From: Lentisphaerota bacterium
Lineage (GTDB): Bacteria; Verrucomicrobiota; Kiritimatiellia; RFP12; UBA3636
NCBI GenBank assembly: GCA_012514445.1
Contig: JAAZAI010000188.1
Span: 1-11,522, forward strand
Direction: 5' to 3'
DNA length: 11,522 nt
Every line of letters begins with the position of its first letter. Positions within the stretch are counted from its first letter, which is position 1. The notes under the pieces are model-generated. The model ran no database searches. It saw nothing but the letters and a program-made list of their open reading frames with translations, and had not been told where the DNA came from. This document shows, one piece after another, positions 1 to 7,707 of the stretch. A program made the translations under genes and the position numbers.

Positions 1-3000
1 CGTCGCTCCCGGACCCCGCCGCGCTCGAGCGCAAACTCTTCGTCGTGCGCCGCCTCGTCGAGAAGACGGTCCGCGGCTGCTACCTCCCGAGCTGCTCCAG
101 CCGGAGCATCGTCTACAAGGGGCTGCTGCTCGCGACCCAGATCGACGCCTTCTACCCCGACCTGCGCGACCCCGACCTCGAGAGCGCGCTCGTGCTCGTC
201 CACCAGCGCTACAGCACGAACACGTTCCCGACCTGGAAGCTTGCGCACCCCTACCGCTTCCTCGCCCACAACGGCGAAATCAACACGCTGCGCGGCAACC
301 TCAACCAGCTCCGCAGCCGCGAACCGTTCCTGCGCAGCCCGCTCTTCGGCGAGGACCTCGCCAAGCTGCTGCCGCTCGTCGACGAGGCGCAGAGCGATTC
401 AGCCTGCCTCGACAACATGCTCGAACTGCTCGCGGCCTGCGGGCGCAGCCTGCCCCATGCGATGCTCATGCTCATGCCTCAGGCCTGGGGCGCCGACTAC
501 CACCTCGGGCGCGACGTGCGCGGCTTCTTCGACTATCATTCGCAGCTCATGGAACCCTGGGACGGGCCCGCCGCCGTGGGCTTCACCGACGGCGTGAACA
601 TCGGCGCCGCCCTCGACCGCAACGGCCTGCGCCCCGCGCGCTACACGCTCACGCGCGACAACCTCTTCGTCCTCGCCTCGGAGACCGGCGTCCTCGACAT
701 CCCCGCGTCCGACGTCGTCGAGAAGGGCCGCATCGGCCCCGGCGAGATGATCTGGTGCGATCTGGAGCGCGGCCGCCTCGTCCACGATACCGAGTTGAAG
801 AACGCCGTCGCCCGCCAGCGCCCCTACCGTCGCTGGGCCGAGGAGAACAAGATCGCCATCAGCGGCCTCTTCGATTCCGTCAACGCCGCCGTCCTCCGCC
901 AGGATCTGCCGAAGCGGCAGCGCGTCTTCGGCTGGTCGCGCGAGGATCTCGAGGTCATCCTGCTGCCGATGGCGGCGGGAGGCGAGGAGCCGATCGGCTC
1001 GATGGGCAACGACGCCGCGCTGGCCGTGCTCTCCACGCAGCCGCAGCCTCTCTTCAACTACTTCAAGCAGCTCTTCGCGCAGGTCACCAACCCGCCGATC
1101 GACCCGATCCGCGAGGCGCTGGTGATGAGCCTCACGACCTACATCGGCAATCAGGGCGACATCCTCTCCGAAGAGGCGCACCGCGCCAGCGTCGTGCGGC
1201 TCCAGCGCCCCGTGCTGACGGACGAGGACATCCACCGGCTCGGTCTCGTCAACGAGGTCAAGATGTCCTCCGCGACGATCGCGCTGGGCTGGCGCGACGA
1301 TCTCGAAGCCGCCCTCGGCAGGCTCCGCGAACGGGCCGTCGCCGAGGCGAAGTCCGGACGGCGCATCCTGATCCTCAGCGACCGCGAACTGCCCGCCGGC
1401 GAAATGCCCATTCCCTCGCTGCTGGCGACGGCGGCCGTGAACCGCGCGCTCATCGAGGCCGGGCTGCGTCCGCCCGTGGGCATCGTGGTGCAGTCCGGCG
1501 AAGTGCGCGAGGTGATGCACTACGCGCTGCTGCTGGGCTACGGCGCCACGGCCATTCATCCGTATCTGGCGCTCGAGACGGTCTCCGCGCTGGCGGCGTC
1601 GGGGCGCACGGGCTGCGACCCCGCGAAGGCCGCGGAGCACTACATCAAGGCGGTCGACAAGGGGCTGCTCAAGGTCATGTCGAAGATGGGCATTTCGACA
1701 CTGCGCAGCTACCGTTCTGCGCAGATCTTCGAGGCGGTCGGCATCGCCCCGTCCGTCGTCGACCGCTATTTTCCCGGCACCGCGTCGCGCATCGGCGGCA
1801 TCGGGATGGCCGAGATCGCGGCGGAGTGCACACGCCGCCACGCCGAGGCCGAGGCGCGCGCCGGCGAGGAGGTCCTCCCGGCGGGGGGGCAGTACCGCTT
1901 CCGGCAGGACGGCGAGAACCACCTGTGGTCGCCTCAGAGCCTGAGCCTCTTCCGCCAGGCCGTCCAGACGAACGACGTGGCGAAGTACCGGCAATATGCG
2001 GGACTCATCAACGAACAGGCGGAGCGTCTCTGCACGCTGCGCGGCCTCTTCGAGTTCGCGGAGGCGGAACCCGTCCCGTTGGAGGAGGTCGAGAGCGTCG
2101 AGTGCATCGTCCGGCGCTTCGTCTCCGGCGCGATGAGCCTCGGCTCGCTGAGCCCGGAGGCGCACGAGGCGATCGCGATCGCGATGAACCGCCTCGGCGG
2201 CATGAGCAACTCCGGCGAAGGCGGCGAGGATCCGGACCGCGAAATCCCCGGGCCCGGCGGCGAGGACCGCCGCAGCGCGATCCGCCAGGTCGCCAGCGGG
2301 CGGTTCGGCGTGACGATCTCATATCTGGCCGGCGCGAAGGAGCTGCAGATCAAGATGGCGCAGGGCGCGAAGCCCGGCGAGGGCGGCCAGCTCCCCGGGC
2401 ACAAGGTGGACGCGACGATCGCCCGCGTGCGCCATGCCACGCCCTACGTCACGCTCATCTCGCCGCCGCCGCACCACGACATCTACTCCATCGAGGACCT
2501 CGCGCAGCTCATCTACGATCTGCACAACGCCAACCGCGACGCGCGCGTCTCCGTGAAGCTCGTCTCCGAAGTCGGCGTCGGCACGATCGCCGCCGGCGTG
2601 GCGAAGGCCCATGCCGAGGCCATTCTCGTGAGCGGCCACGACGGCGGCACGGGCGCCTCGCCGCTGACGAGCATCAAGCACGCGGGCCTCCCGTGGGAGC
2701 TGGGGCTCGCCGAGACGCAGCAGACGCTCGTCCTCAACCGGCTGCGCGGCCGCGTCCGCCTCCAGGTGGACGGCCAGCTCAAGACCGGGCGCGACGTCGT
2801 GATCGGCGCGCTGCTCGGGGCTGAGGAGTTCGGCTTCGCGACGACGGTGCTCGTCTGCCTAGGCTGCGTGATGATGCGCAAGTGCCACGAGAACACCTGC
2901 CCGGTCGGCGTCGCCACGCAGGACCCCGCGCTGCGCAAGTGCTTCAAGGGAAAGCCCGAGTACATCGAGAACTTCCTGCGTCTGCTGGCGGGCGAAGTGC

Positions 3001-4004
3001 GCGAGCTGCTCGCGCAGCTCGGTTTCCGCTCGCTCGACGAGGCGGTCGGACGCACCGATCGCCTGCGCATGAACCGCGCCATCGACTTCTACAAGGCCCG
3101 GAACCTGGACTTCTCGAAAATCTTCTCGAGGGCCGAGGGGGCGGAGATCCGCTGGTGCGGCCGCAAGGAGCCCGTGGAGACGTACGACGACGCGCATCTG
3201 CTGCCCGCCTTGCAGGGGCTGCTCGAGGAGGCGGCCTCCGGAACGGGCGCGCCGCGCAAGATCGTGCTCAACCGCGCGATCCGCAACGCGCACCGCACGA
3301 TCGGCGCGCGCCTCGCCTGCGAGATCGCGCGGCGCCGCGGCGCCGCGGGGCTTCCGGCGGAGAGCGTGGTCGTGAATTTCACGGGGTGCGCGGGGCAGAG
3401 CTTCGGGGCGTTCCTCGCGCCGGGCGTCACCTTCAATCTCGAAGGCGAGGCGAACGACTTCGTCGGCAAGGGCCTCTCGGGCGGCGTCATCGCGATCCGC
3501 CCGCCGCGCGGATCGCGCTTCGCCGCGAAGGACAACGTCGTCGCGGGCAACGTGATCGCCTTCGGCGGCACGTCGGGCTCCATCTTCCTCAACGGCCGCG
3601 CGGGCGAGCGATTCGCGGTGCGCAACAGCGGCGTCGTGGCGGTGGTCGAGGGCCTCGGCGACCACGGCTGCGAATACATGACCGGCGGGCGCGTGGCGGT
3701 GCTCGGGCCGACCGGCGTGAACTTCGCCGCGGGCATGACGGGCGGGATCGCCTACGTCTACGATGCGGCGAACGACTTCGATCTGCGCTGCAACGTCGGA
3801 ACGGTCGACCTGCGCTCGATCGCCGAGGATTCGCCGGAGGAGCGCGAACTGCTCGGGCTCATCGGGGAGCACATCGCCCGGACGGGCAGCCCGTGGGCGC
3901 GCGAGCTGCTCGCGGCCTGGCGAGAGGTCCGTGGTCGGTTCATCCAGGTGATTCCGTTCGAATACAGCAAGGCGCTGGCGCGGATGAAGGAAGCGGAAAA
4001 CTAG
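1..4004 (+). CDS. gltB: Glutamate synthase large (alpha) subunit, 5'-truncated by the window edge
   Basis: GOGAT large subunit. It hydrolyses glutamine, channels ammonia and reductively aminates 2-oxoglutarate to glutamate, using electrons from GltD. It is cytoplasmic. The reading frame is open from base 3 with no start, so the gene begins upstream. 1,333 residues are visible against about 1,500 usual, so the N-terminal catalytic Cys is outside the window. In order: the rest of the class-II glutaminase domain (HQRYSTNTFPTW, AHNGEINTLRGN) to about nt 800; the central domain to about nt 2000 (SDREL, GATAIHPYLALE); the FMN/2-oxoglutarate barrel (SGAMSLGSLSPEAHEAIA, GEGGQLPGHKVD, SGHDGGTGASP); a 3Fe-4S motif C-x5-C-x4-C with Cys codons at 2865, 2883 and 2898; and the C-terminal GXGXG beta-helix (about nt 3370-3760). 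The GTG at 45 is internal. A Shine-Dalgarno sequence for gltD overlaps its stop, so the two form one operon. Identification is very secure. Confidence 0.97.
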   Translation, partial: SLPDPAALERKLFVVRRLVEKTVRGCYLPSCSSRSIVYKGLLLATQIDAFYPDLRDPDLESALVLVHQRYSTNTFPTWKLAHPYRFLAHNGEINTLRGNLNQLRSREPFLRSPLFGEDLAKLLPLVDEAQSDSACLDNMLELLAACGRSLPHAMLMLMPQAWGADYHLGRDVRGFFDYHSQLMEPWDGPAAVGFTDGVNIGAALDRNGLRPARYTLTRDNLFVLASETGVLDIPASDVVEKGRIGPGEMIWCDLERGRLVHDTELKNAVARQRPYRRWAEENKIAISGLFDSVNAAVLRQDLPKRQRVFGWSREDLEVILLPMAAGGEEPIGSMGNDAALAVLSTQPQPLFNYFKQLFAQVTNPPIDPIREALVMSLTTYIGNQGDILSEEAHRASVVRLQRPVLTDEDIHRLGLVNEVKMSSATIALGWRDDLEAALGRLRERAVAEAKSGRRILILSDRELPAGEMPIPSLLATAAVNRALIEAGLRPPVGIVVQSGEVREVMHYALLLGYGATAIHPYLALETVSALAASGRTGCDPAKAAEHYIKAVDKGLLKVMSKMGISTLRSYRSAQIFEAVGIAPSVVDRYFPGTASRIGGIGMAEIAAECTRRHAEAEARAGEEVLPAGGQYRFRQDGENHLWSPQSLSLFRQAVQTNDVAKYRQYAGLINEQAERLCTLRGLFEFAEAEPVPLEEVESVECIVRRFVSGAMSLGSLSPEAHEAIAIAMNRLGGMSNSGEGGEDPDREIPGPGGEDRRSAIRQVASGRFGVTISYLAGAKELQIKMAQGAKPGEGGQLPGHKVDATIARVRHATPYVTLISPPPHHDIYSIEDLAQLIYDLHNANRDARVSVKLVSEVGVGTIAAGVAKAHAEAILVSGHDGGTGASPLTSIKHAGLPWELGLAETQQTLVLNRLRGRVRLQVDGQLKTGRDVVIGALLGAEEFGFATTVLVCLGCVMMRKCHENTCPVGVATQDPALRKCFKGKPEYIENFLRLLAGEVRELLAQLGFRSLDEAVGRTDRLRMNRAIDFYKARNLDFSKIFSRAEGAEIRWCGRKEPVETYDDAHLLPALQGLLEEAASGTGAPRKIVLNRAIRNAHRTIGARLACEIARRRGAAGLPAESVVVNFTGCAGQSFGAFLAPGVTFNLEGEANDFVGKGLSGGVIAIRPPRGSRFAAKDNVVAGNVIAFGGTSGSIFLNGRAGERFAVRNSGVVAVVEGLGDHGCEYMTGGRVAVLGPTGVNFAAGMTGGIAYVYDAANDFDLRCNVGTVDLRSIAEDSPEERELLGLIGEHIARTGSPWARELLAAWREVRGRFIQVIPFEYSKALARMKEAEN

Positions 4005-4008
4005 GAGG
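4002..4008 (+). promoter_or_regulatory. Ribosome binding site of gltD overlapping the gltB stop
   Basis: TAGGAGG contains the gltB stop (4002-4004) and a strong Shine-Dalgarno core (GGAGG, 4004-4008). It lies 8 nt before the ATG at 4017. This fixes the gltD start and suggests translational coupling of the two subunits. Confidence 0.85.
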
Positions 4009-4016
4009 CGCCAGAC

Positions 4017-5375
4017 ATGAGCAACAAGGCATTCATCGACAAGAGCAGAATCGACCACCTCTATCGCCCGGTGGGCGTCCGGGTGGGCGACTTCGCCGAG
4101 GTGGAGGCGGACCCGACCCGCGAGCAGCTTCGCGAGCAGGCGGAGCGATGCATGAACTGCGGCATTCCATTCTGCCTCGGCTGCGGCTGCCCGCTCTACA
4201 ATGCGATCCCCGACATGAACGCGGCCGTCGCGCGCGGCGACTGGCGGGAGGCGTGGGCGGTGCTGAGCGCCACGAGCGATCTGCCGGAGTTTCCGGCGCG
4301 CATCTGCCCCGCGCTCTGCGAGGGGAGCTGCACGGCGAGCCTGCCTTCCGAAGCGGTGATGATCCGCCAGATCGAGAAGGCGGTCGTCGAGAAGGCGTTC
4401 GCGATGGGGCTCGTCAAGCCCGTCGTGCCGAAGGCCGAGAACGGCCTCAAGGCGTCCGTCGTCGGCAGCGGTCCGGGCGGGCTCGCCGCGGCGATCGCGC
4501 TGCGGCGGCGCGGCTACGCCGTGACCGTCTACGAACGCGCCGCGCAGCCGGGCGGCTTGCTGCGCTACGGCATTCCGTTCTTCAAGCTCGACAAGCGGAT
4601 CATCGACCGCCGGATCGAGATCCTGCGCGAGTCCGGCATCGGATTCGTCTGCGGCGTCGAGGTCGGACGCGATCTCGCGGGCGAGGAGCTCGCGCGGCGC
4701 AGCGACGTCGTCGCGGTGGCGATCGGCACGCCGGCGGCGCGCGATCTCGCGATCCCCGGACGCGATCTCGCGGGCATCCATCTGGCGCTCGAGTTTCTCG
4801 GCGGCCAGAACCAGGCGCTGGGCGGGGAGATTCCCGGGCCGCCGATTTCGGCGAAGAGCCGCAGGGTGCTCGTCATCGGCGGCGGCGACACGGGCAGCGA
4901 CTGCGTGGGCACGAGCAACCGGCACGGGGCGGAGTCCGTGACGCAGATCGAGATCATGCCGAAGCCGTCCGCCGCGCGCGCCGACGCGACGCCCTGGCCC
5001 GACTGGCCCGCTCAGATGCGCACGTCCTCGAGCCACGAGGAGGGGTGCCTGCGCCGCTGGAGTCTCAACAGCCTACGTTTCCTCGGCGAAGACGGCCGGG
5101 TGAGCGGCGTGGAGGTCTGCCAGGTGGCGTGGGAGCTTTCGCCTGCGGGGCGGCCGCTGAAGTTCACGCCCGTGGAGGGGACGCGCGAGGTGATCTCCTG
5201 CGATTTGGTTCTGCTCGCGCTGGGCTTCGTCAAGCAGGATCGCGCCACGGTTCTCGGCAAGCTCGGGATTCCGGATTCACCGACCGTCGTGCTCGTCGGG
5301 GACGCGGCGCTGGGGCCGTCCCTCGTTGTGCGGGCGCTGGCGCAGGCCAAGGAGGCGGTCGGCAAGATGGCGTGA
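4017..5375 (+). CDS. gltD: Glutamate synthase small (beta) subunit
   Basis: NAD(P)H-oxidising FAD/Fe-S subunit that feeds electrons to GltB. 452 residues against about 470 in Escherichia coli GltD. The N-terminal Fe-S domain has Cys-rich motifs CMNCGIPFCLGCGCPL (about residues 44-59) and RICPALCEGSC (about 94-105). An FAD Rossmann motif follows (VVGSGPGGLAAA), then GGLLRYGIPFFKLDK, which is diagnostic of GltD-like proteins, and a pyridine-nucleotide Rossmann motif (VLVIGGGDTGSDC). The C-terminus keeps an FAD-contacting GD motif (VLVGDAALGPSLVVRAL). The stretch before this motif looks shorter than usual, lacking the RGN-x-TD-x-TSVPG-like segment I expect. The ATG is 12 nt after the gltB stop with a strong Shine-Dalgarno. 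The pairing with gltB makes GOGAT more likely than a stand-alone dihydropyrimidine-dehydrogenase-like homologue. Confidence 0.96.
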   Translation: MSNKAFIDKSRIDHLYRPVGVRVGDFAEVEADPTREQLREQAERCMNCGIPFCLGCGCPLYNAIPDMNAAVARGDWREAWAVLSATSDLPEFPARICPALCEGSCTASLPSEAVMIRQIEKAVVEKAFAMGLVKPVVPKAENGLKASVVGSGPGGLAAAIALRRRGYAVTVYERAAQPGGLLRYGIPFFKLDKRIIDRRIEILRESGIGFVCGVEVGRDLAGEELARRSDVVAVAIGTPAARDLAIPGRDLAGIHLALEFLGGQNQALGGEIPGPPISAKSRRVLVIGGGDTGSDCVGTSNRHGAESVTQIEIMPKPSAARADATPWPDWPAQMRTSSSHEEGCLRRWSLNSLRFLGEDGRVSGVEVCQVAWELSPAGRPLKFTPVEGTREVISCDLVLLALGFVKQDRATVLGKLGIPDSPTVVLVGDAALGPSLVVRALAQAKEAVGKMA

Positions 5376-5397
5376 CTCGATCGTGTTGCTTTTGTTT

Positions 5398-5484
5398 CAT
5401 GGCCTCCATGCGGGAGGGGTGGTATTCATTTTTAATGGGTAAAAATGTGTATTCGCTACCGCTTCCGAACGCATGGAGGCCATG
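5398..5484. repeat. 87-bp palindromic element with perfect 15-bp inverted ends; possible terminator of gltD
   Basis: CATGGCCTCCATGCG at 5398-5412 is exactly complementary to CGCATGGAGGCCATG at 5470-5484. Each arm is also a small hairpin (CATGG-3 nt-CCATG), so the element can fold either as one long stem or as two short ones. The 57-nt interior contains further imperfect complementarity (GGAGGGG-TGGTA against TACCGCTTCC). It fills the gap between convergent gltD and the minus-strand oxidoreductase. A T4 run (5485-5488) follows the right arm on the + strand, giving a possible weak intrinsic terminator for gltBD. No comparable T-run is seen for the other strand. A REP- or MITE-like repeat is the alternative; the flanks share only a trivial TTT. 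Confidence 0.6.
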
Positions 5485-5492
5485 TTTTGCGA

Positions 5493-6509
5493 TCAGAGGT
5501 CGGGGAAGACGATCCGCTGGTGGCGATCGGCCGCCTCCCGGGCGAGCAGCGCCGCCTGAGTCACGCGCAGAAGATCGACGCCGGTCATGATGTTCGCGGG
5601 CTCGCCGTTGACGCTGCGGAGGAAGTCTTCGAACATCCCGAACGGAGGCGCGTCGCAAAACGTCTCGGTTCCCGTGGGGGTTGAGCGGACGCAGGCGTCG
5701 TCGCGCACCTCGATCGAGCCGTCCGTTCCCATCACGCGGATCCGGTCGTCGCCATGGCCGAGGGACGGATTTTCCGGCCGCAGGTAATCGATCGAGGCGG
5801 AGGCCGCCACGCCGTCGGCGAACTCGAACAGGCAGGCGGCGCTCATCTCGAGATCGCCGTGGCCCTTGTTGAATTCGGAGGACTGCGAAGCGCAGACGGC
5901 CTTGAAGGGGATCCTTCCGGCGAAATGATAGAGCCAGGAGATGGCGTGGATGCCCACCCAGGGGATCAGCCCTCCGGAGGTCTGGCGCGACATGAAATAC
6001 GCCTCGCGTTTTCCGAGCTTGTAGGATTTCTGGGCGTGCATCAACCGGACGGTTCCGATCTCCGAAGCGTGGCAAGTCGCCGACCAATTACCGGTATCGT
6101 AGTGCGGGCCGCACATCTGCGCGATCTTGACGTCCGGATGGAGACGATGGGCGTTGGCGACATCCGCGAGGCCCTCGAGCGTCGTCGAAACCGGTTTCTC
6201 GCAGAAGACGTGGATGCCGCGGCCGACCGCTTCGACCGTCATGGCGGCATGGTCTTCGAAGGGGCCGCAGACGACGAGCACGTCAGGCTTCGCCGCGTCC
6301 AGCATGCTTCTGTAGTCGCCGTCGAATCGGGGCGGTTCCGTTCCGAAAACCCGCCGACATGACGACGCGACGGATTCCGTCGACATGTCCGGGCCCGCCC
6401 CGCAGACGCCGACGATCTCGCCGTGTCCGGACTTCTTCATGTCGTCCAGGGGAACATTCAAATGCCCCCGGTTTCCCGCAATGCAAACTCGCGTCCTGAT
6501 CAGTGCCAT
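5493..6509 (-). CDS. Gfo/Idh/MocA family oxidoreductase A
   Basis: 338-residue NAD(P)-dependent oxidoreductase of the Gfo/Idh/MocA family, which usually acts on sugars, inositols or their acids. The N-terminal Rossmann fold begins RVCIAGNRGHLNVP (nucleotide-binding G-x-x-G at residues 12-15). The conserved EKP triad is at 104-106 (FCEKPVSTT), with Lys105 the expected catalytic/NAD-contacting residue. The second helix motif, usually DxGxHxxD, reads GGLIPWVGIHAISW. His188 is kept, but the usual acidic residues are replaced by Trp184 and Ser191, so the substrate or mechanism may differ. The C-terminal alpha/beta domain looks complete (MFEDFLRSVNGE...). The ATG is 50 nt from a predicted start site, with only a weak, distant GGAG before it. 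The gene diverges from oxidoreductase B and converges on gltD. Its substrate cannot be read from sequence. Confidence 0.9.
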   Translation of the reverse strand: MALIRTRVCIAGNRGHLNVPLDDMKKSGHGEIVGVCGAGPDMSTESVASSCRRVFGTEPPRFDGDYRSMLDAAKPDVLVVCGPFEDHAAMTVEAVGRGIHVFCEKPVSTTLEGLADVANAHRLHPDVKIAQMCGPHYDTGNWSATCHASEIGTVRLMHAQKSYKLGKREAYFMSRQTSGGLIPWVGIHAISWLYHFAGRIPFKAVCASQSSEFNKGHGDLEMSAACLFEFADGVAASASIDYLRPENPSLGHGDDRIRVMGTDGSIEVRDDACVRSTPTGTETFCDAPPFGMFEDFLRSVNGEPANIMTGVDLLRVTQAALLAREAADRHQRIVFPDL

Positions 6510-6552
6510 GGTCTTGTCCCGCTCCGCAATGTGCGTCCTCGGCTAATAGGTT

Positions 6553-6590
6553 CTTGATCTTTTCGACTATACGGGAAAGTCAGGATCAAG
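6553..6590. promoter_or_regulatory. Operator-like dyad bracketing the minus-strand promoter
   Basis: CTTGATC at 6553-6559 and its exact reverse complement GATCAAG at 6584-6590 have centres 31 bp apart, about three helical turns. One half-site sits at the expected transcription start and the other abuts and partly overlaps the -35 box. A smaller GACT/AGTC pair (6565-6568 and 6577-6580) lies inside. This would suit a dimeric or looping repressor of the sugar genes. No regulator gene is in the window, so binding is inference. Confidence 0.4.
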
Positions 6591-6594
6591 TCAA
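6566..6594 (-). promoter_or_regulatory. Sigma70-type promoter for oxidoreductase A
   Basis: Read on the minus strand, TTGACT (6594-6589) and TATAGT (6571-6566) are separated by exactly 17 bp. This is a near-consensus housekeeping promoter. The predicted start is near 6559, giving a leader of about 50 nt to the ATG at 6509. Confidence 0.7.
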
Positions 6595-6602
6595 ACACTC
6601 GG

Positions 6603-6629
6603 TTGCCAGAAACCTCGCTTTGCTATACT
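6603..6629 (+). promoter_or_regulatory. Extended -10 promoter for oxidoreductase B
   Basis: TGCTATACT (6621-6629) matches an extended -10 (TGnTATAnT). A poor -35 (TTGCCA, 6603-6608) is spaced 15 bp away, which the extended -10 may compensate. The predicted start near 6636 gives a leader of about 27 nt to the ATG at 6664. It lies back to back with the minus-strand promoter, so one regulator could control both. Confidence 0.55.
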
Positions 6630-6663
6630 ATTGAAATCGAATTCGGATGGGAAAAGTAATCGC

Positions 6664-7707
6664 ATGAAAACTGTGGACATTGTCGTGGTCGGGCTCCATT
6701 TCGGCGCCCACATCGTGGACGGGCTGATGAAGCAATCCGCCAAAGGCTCCCGCGTCCGTCTTGTCGGCGTCTGCGATGCCGACCCCGTGCGACTCGAATC
6801 GGTCGCGGCGAAACATGGCCTCGCCCGATTCAACTCGCTGGACGAGGTTCTCGCCAACGCGACCGTGCAGGCGGTGGGACTGTTCACGGGTCCCGTCGGT
6901 CGTGCGGCGCTGCTGCGCCGGATCATCAAGGCGGGCAAGGACGTCATGACGACGAAGCCGTTTGAGACGGATCCCGACGCGGCGGCGGCGATTCTCGCCG
7001 AAGCCCGGTTGCTTGGGCGTGTCATCCATCTCAACTCCCCGTCCCCGAAGGTGTCGGACGACATCGCGCTTCTCAAAAAATGGGAATCGGAATACCACTT
7101 GGGTCGTCCTGTCGGCGGCTATGCCTCTTCGTACGTCTCCTATCGCGAAACGGCGGACGGGACCTGGTACGACGATCCGGAGCTTTGTCCCGTCGCGCCC
7201 GTTCTCCGTCTCGGCATCTATCTCATCAACGACCTGGTGCGGATCTTCGGCCGTGCTTCGAGTGTCAGCACGACGCAGTCGCGGCTCTTCACGGGACGGC
7301 CCACGGCGGACAATGCGTCCGTGACGATCCTGTTCGAGAGCGGCGCCTTGGCGACGGTCTATTCCAGCTTCTGCATCCACGACGGGAACCACTACCGGAA
7401 CCAACTCCAGGTGCATTACGAGAACGGCACCGTCATGAGAAACGTGGGAACGCAGCGGCTGCCCGACGACAAGACGCAGATGGGCGTCATTCAATCGGTC
7501 GACAATCGCGGCGTCCTCATCGATTCCGCAAGCGTCGCGAACGTCAGCGGTCTCTATGAATGGGATACGTTCGCCGCGGCGGTCTGCGGCGAGGCGGGCG
7601 TCCCTGAATACAATGACGACGATGTCGTCGAGCCATTGCGCATCATCGAGGCGATGAAGCGATCTGCAACAACAAACGCCGCGGCACCCTGCCGCCGGCC
7701 ATCGTGA
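6664..7707 (+). CDS. Gfo/Idh/MocA family oxidoreductase B, C-terminus apparently replaced
   Basis: 347-residue Gfo/Idh/MocA family protein. The N-terminal Rossmann fold starts VDIVVVGLHFGAHIVDG. The EKP motif is altered to TTKPF (Lys98 kept, Glu replaced by Thr). The active-site helix reads LRLGIYLINDLVRIFG, where Tyr186 takes the place of the usual His and Asn189-Asp190 the place of the usual Asp. The family is clear, but a dehydrogenase of unusual chemistry is likely. I chose ATG 6664 over an in-frame TTG at 6631 because the former starts directly on the Rossmann strand and the latter sits just after the -10 box. The last residues after MKRSA (about 336-347, rich in Ala, Arg and Pro) do not look like a native end. 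The same DNA in another frame reads as part of the downstream remnant, so the gene probably lost its last few codons in a deletion. Confidence 0.88.
   Translation: MKTVDIVVVGLHFGAHIVDGLMKQSAKGSRVRLVGVCDADPVRLESVAAKHGLARFNSLDEVLANATVQAVGLFTGPVGRAALLRRIIKAGKDVMTTKPFETDPDAAAAILAEARLLGRVIHLNSPSPKVSDDIALLKKWESEYHLGRPVGGYASSYVSYRETADGTWYDDPELCPVAPVLRLGIYLINDLVRIFGRASSVSTTQSRLFTGRPTADNASVTILFESGALATVYSSFCIHDGNHYRNQLQVHYENGTVMRNVGTQRLPDDKTQMGVIQSVDNRGVLIDSASVANVSGLYEWDTFAAAVCGEAGVPEYNDDDVVEPLRIIEAMKRSATTNAAAPCRRPS

Noticed and set aside
399..2165. 588-codon open frame on the minus strand inside gltB
   Set aside because: Composition is Arg/Ala/Gly-rich with no domain motifs. It is the usual antisense shadow of a GC-rich gene, and gltB in the other strand is certain.
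2859..5036. 725-codon minus-strand open frame spanning the gltB-gltD junction
   Set aside because: It crosses two secure genes, is low complexity, and has no ribosome-binding site or recognisable domain.
2882..5590. 902-codon + strand open frame across gltB, gltD and the spacer
   Set aside because: Out-of-frame shadow rich in Arg and Gly; gltB and gltD explain the coding signal.
6631..6663. TTG start giving oxidoreductase B an 11-residue extension
   Set aside because: It lies directly after the predicted -10 box, before the expected transcript start, and adds residues that are not part of the Rossmann fold.
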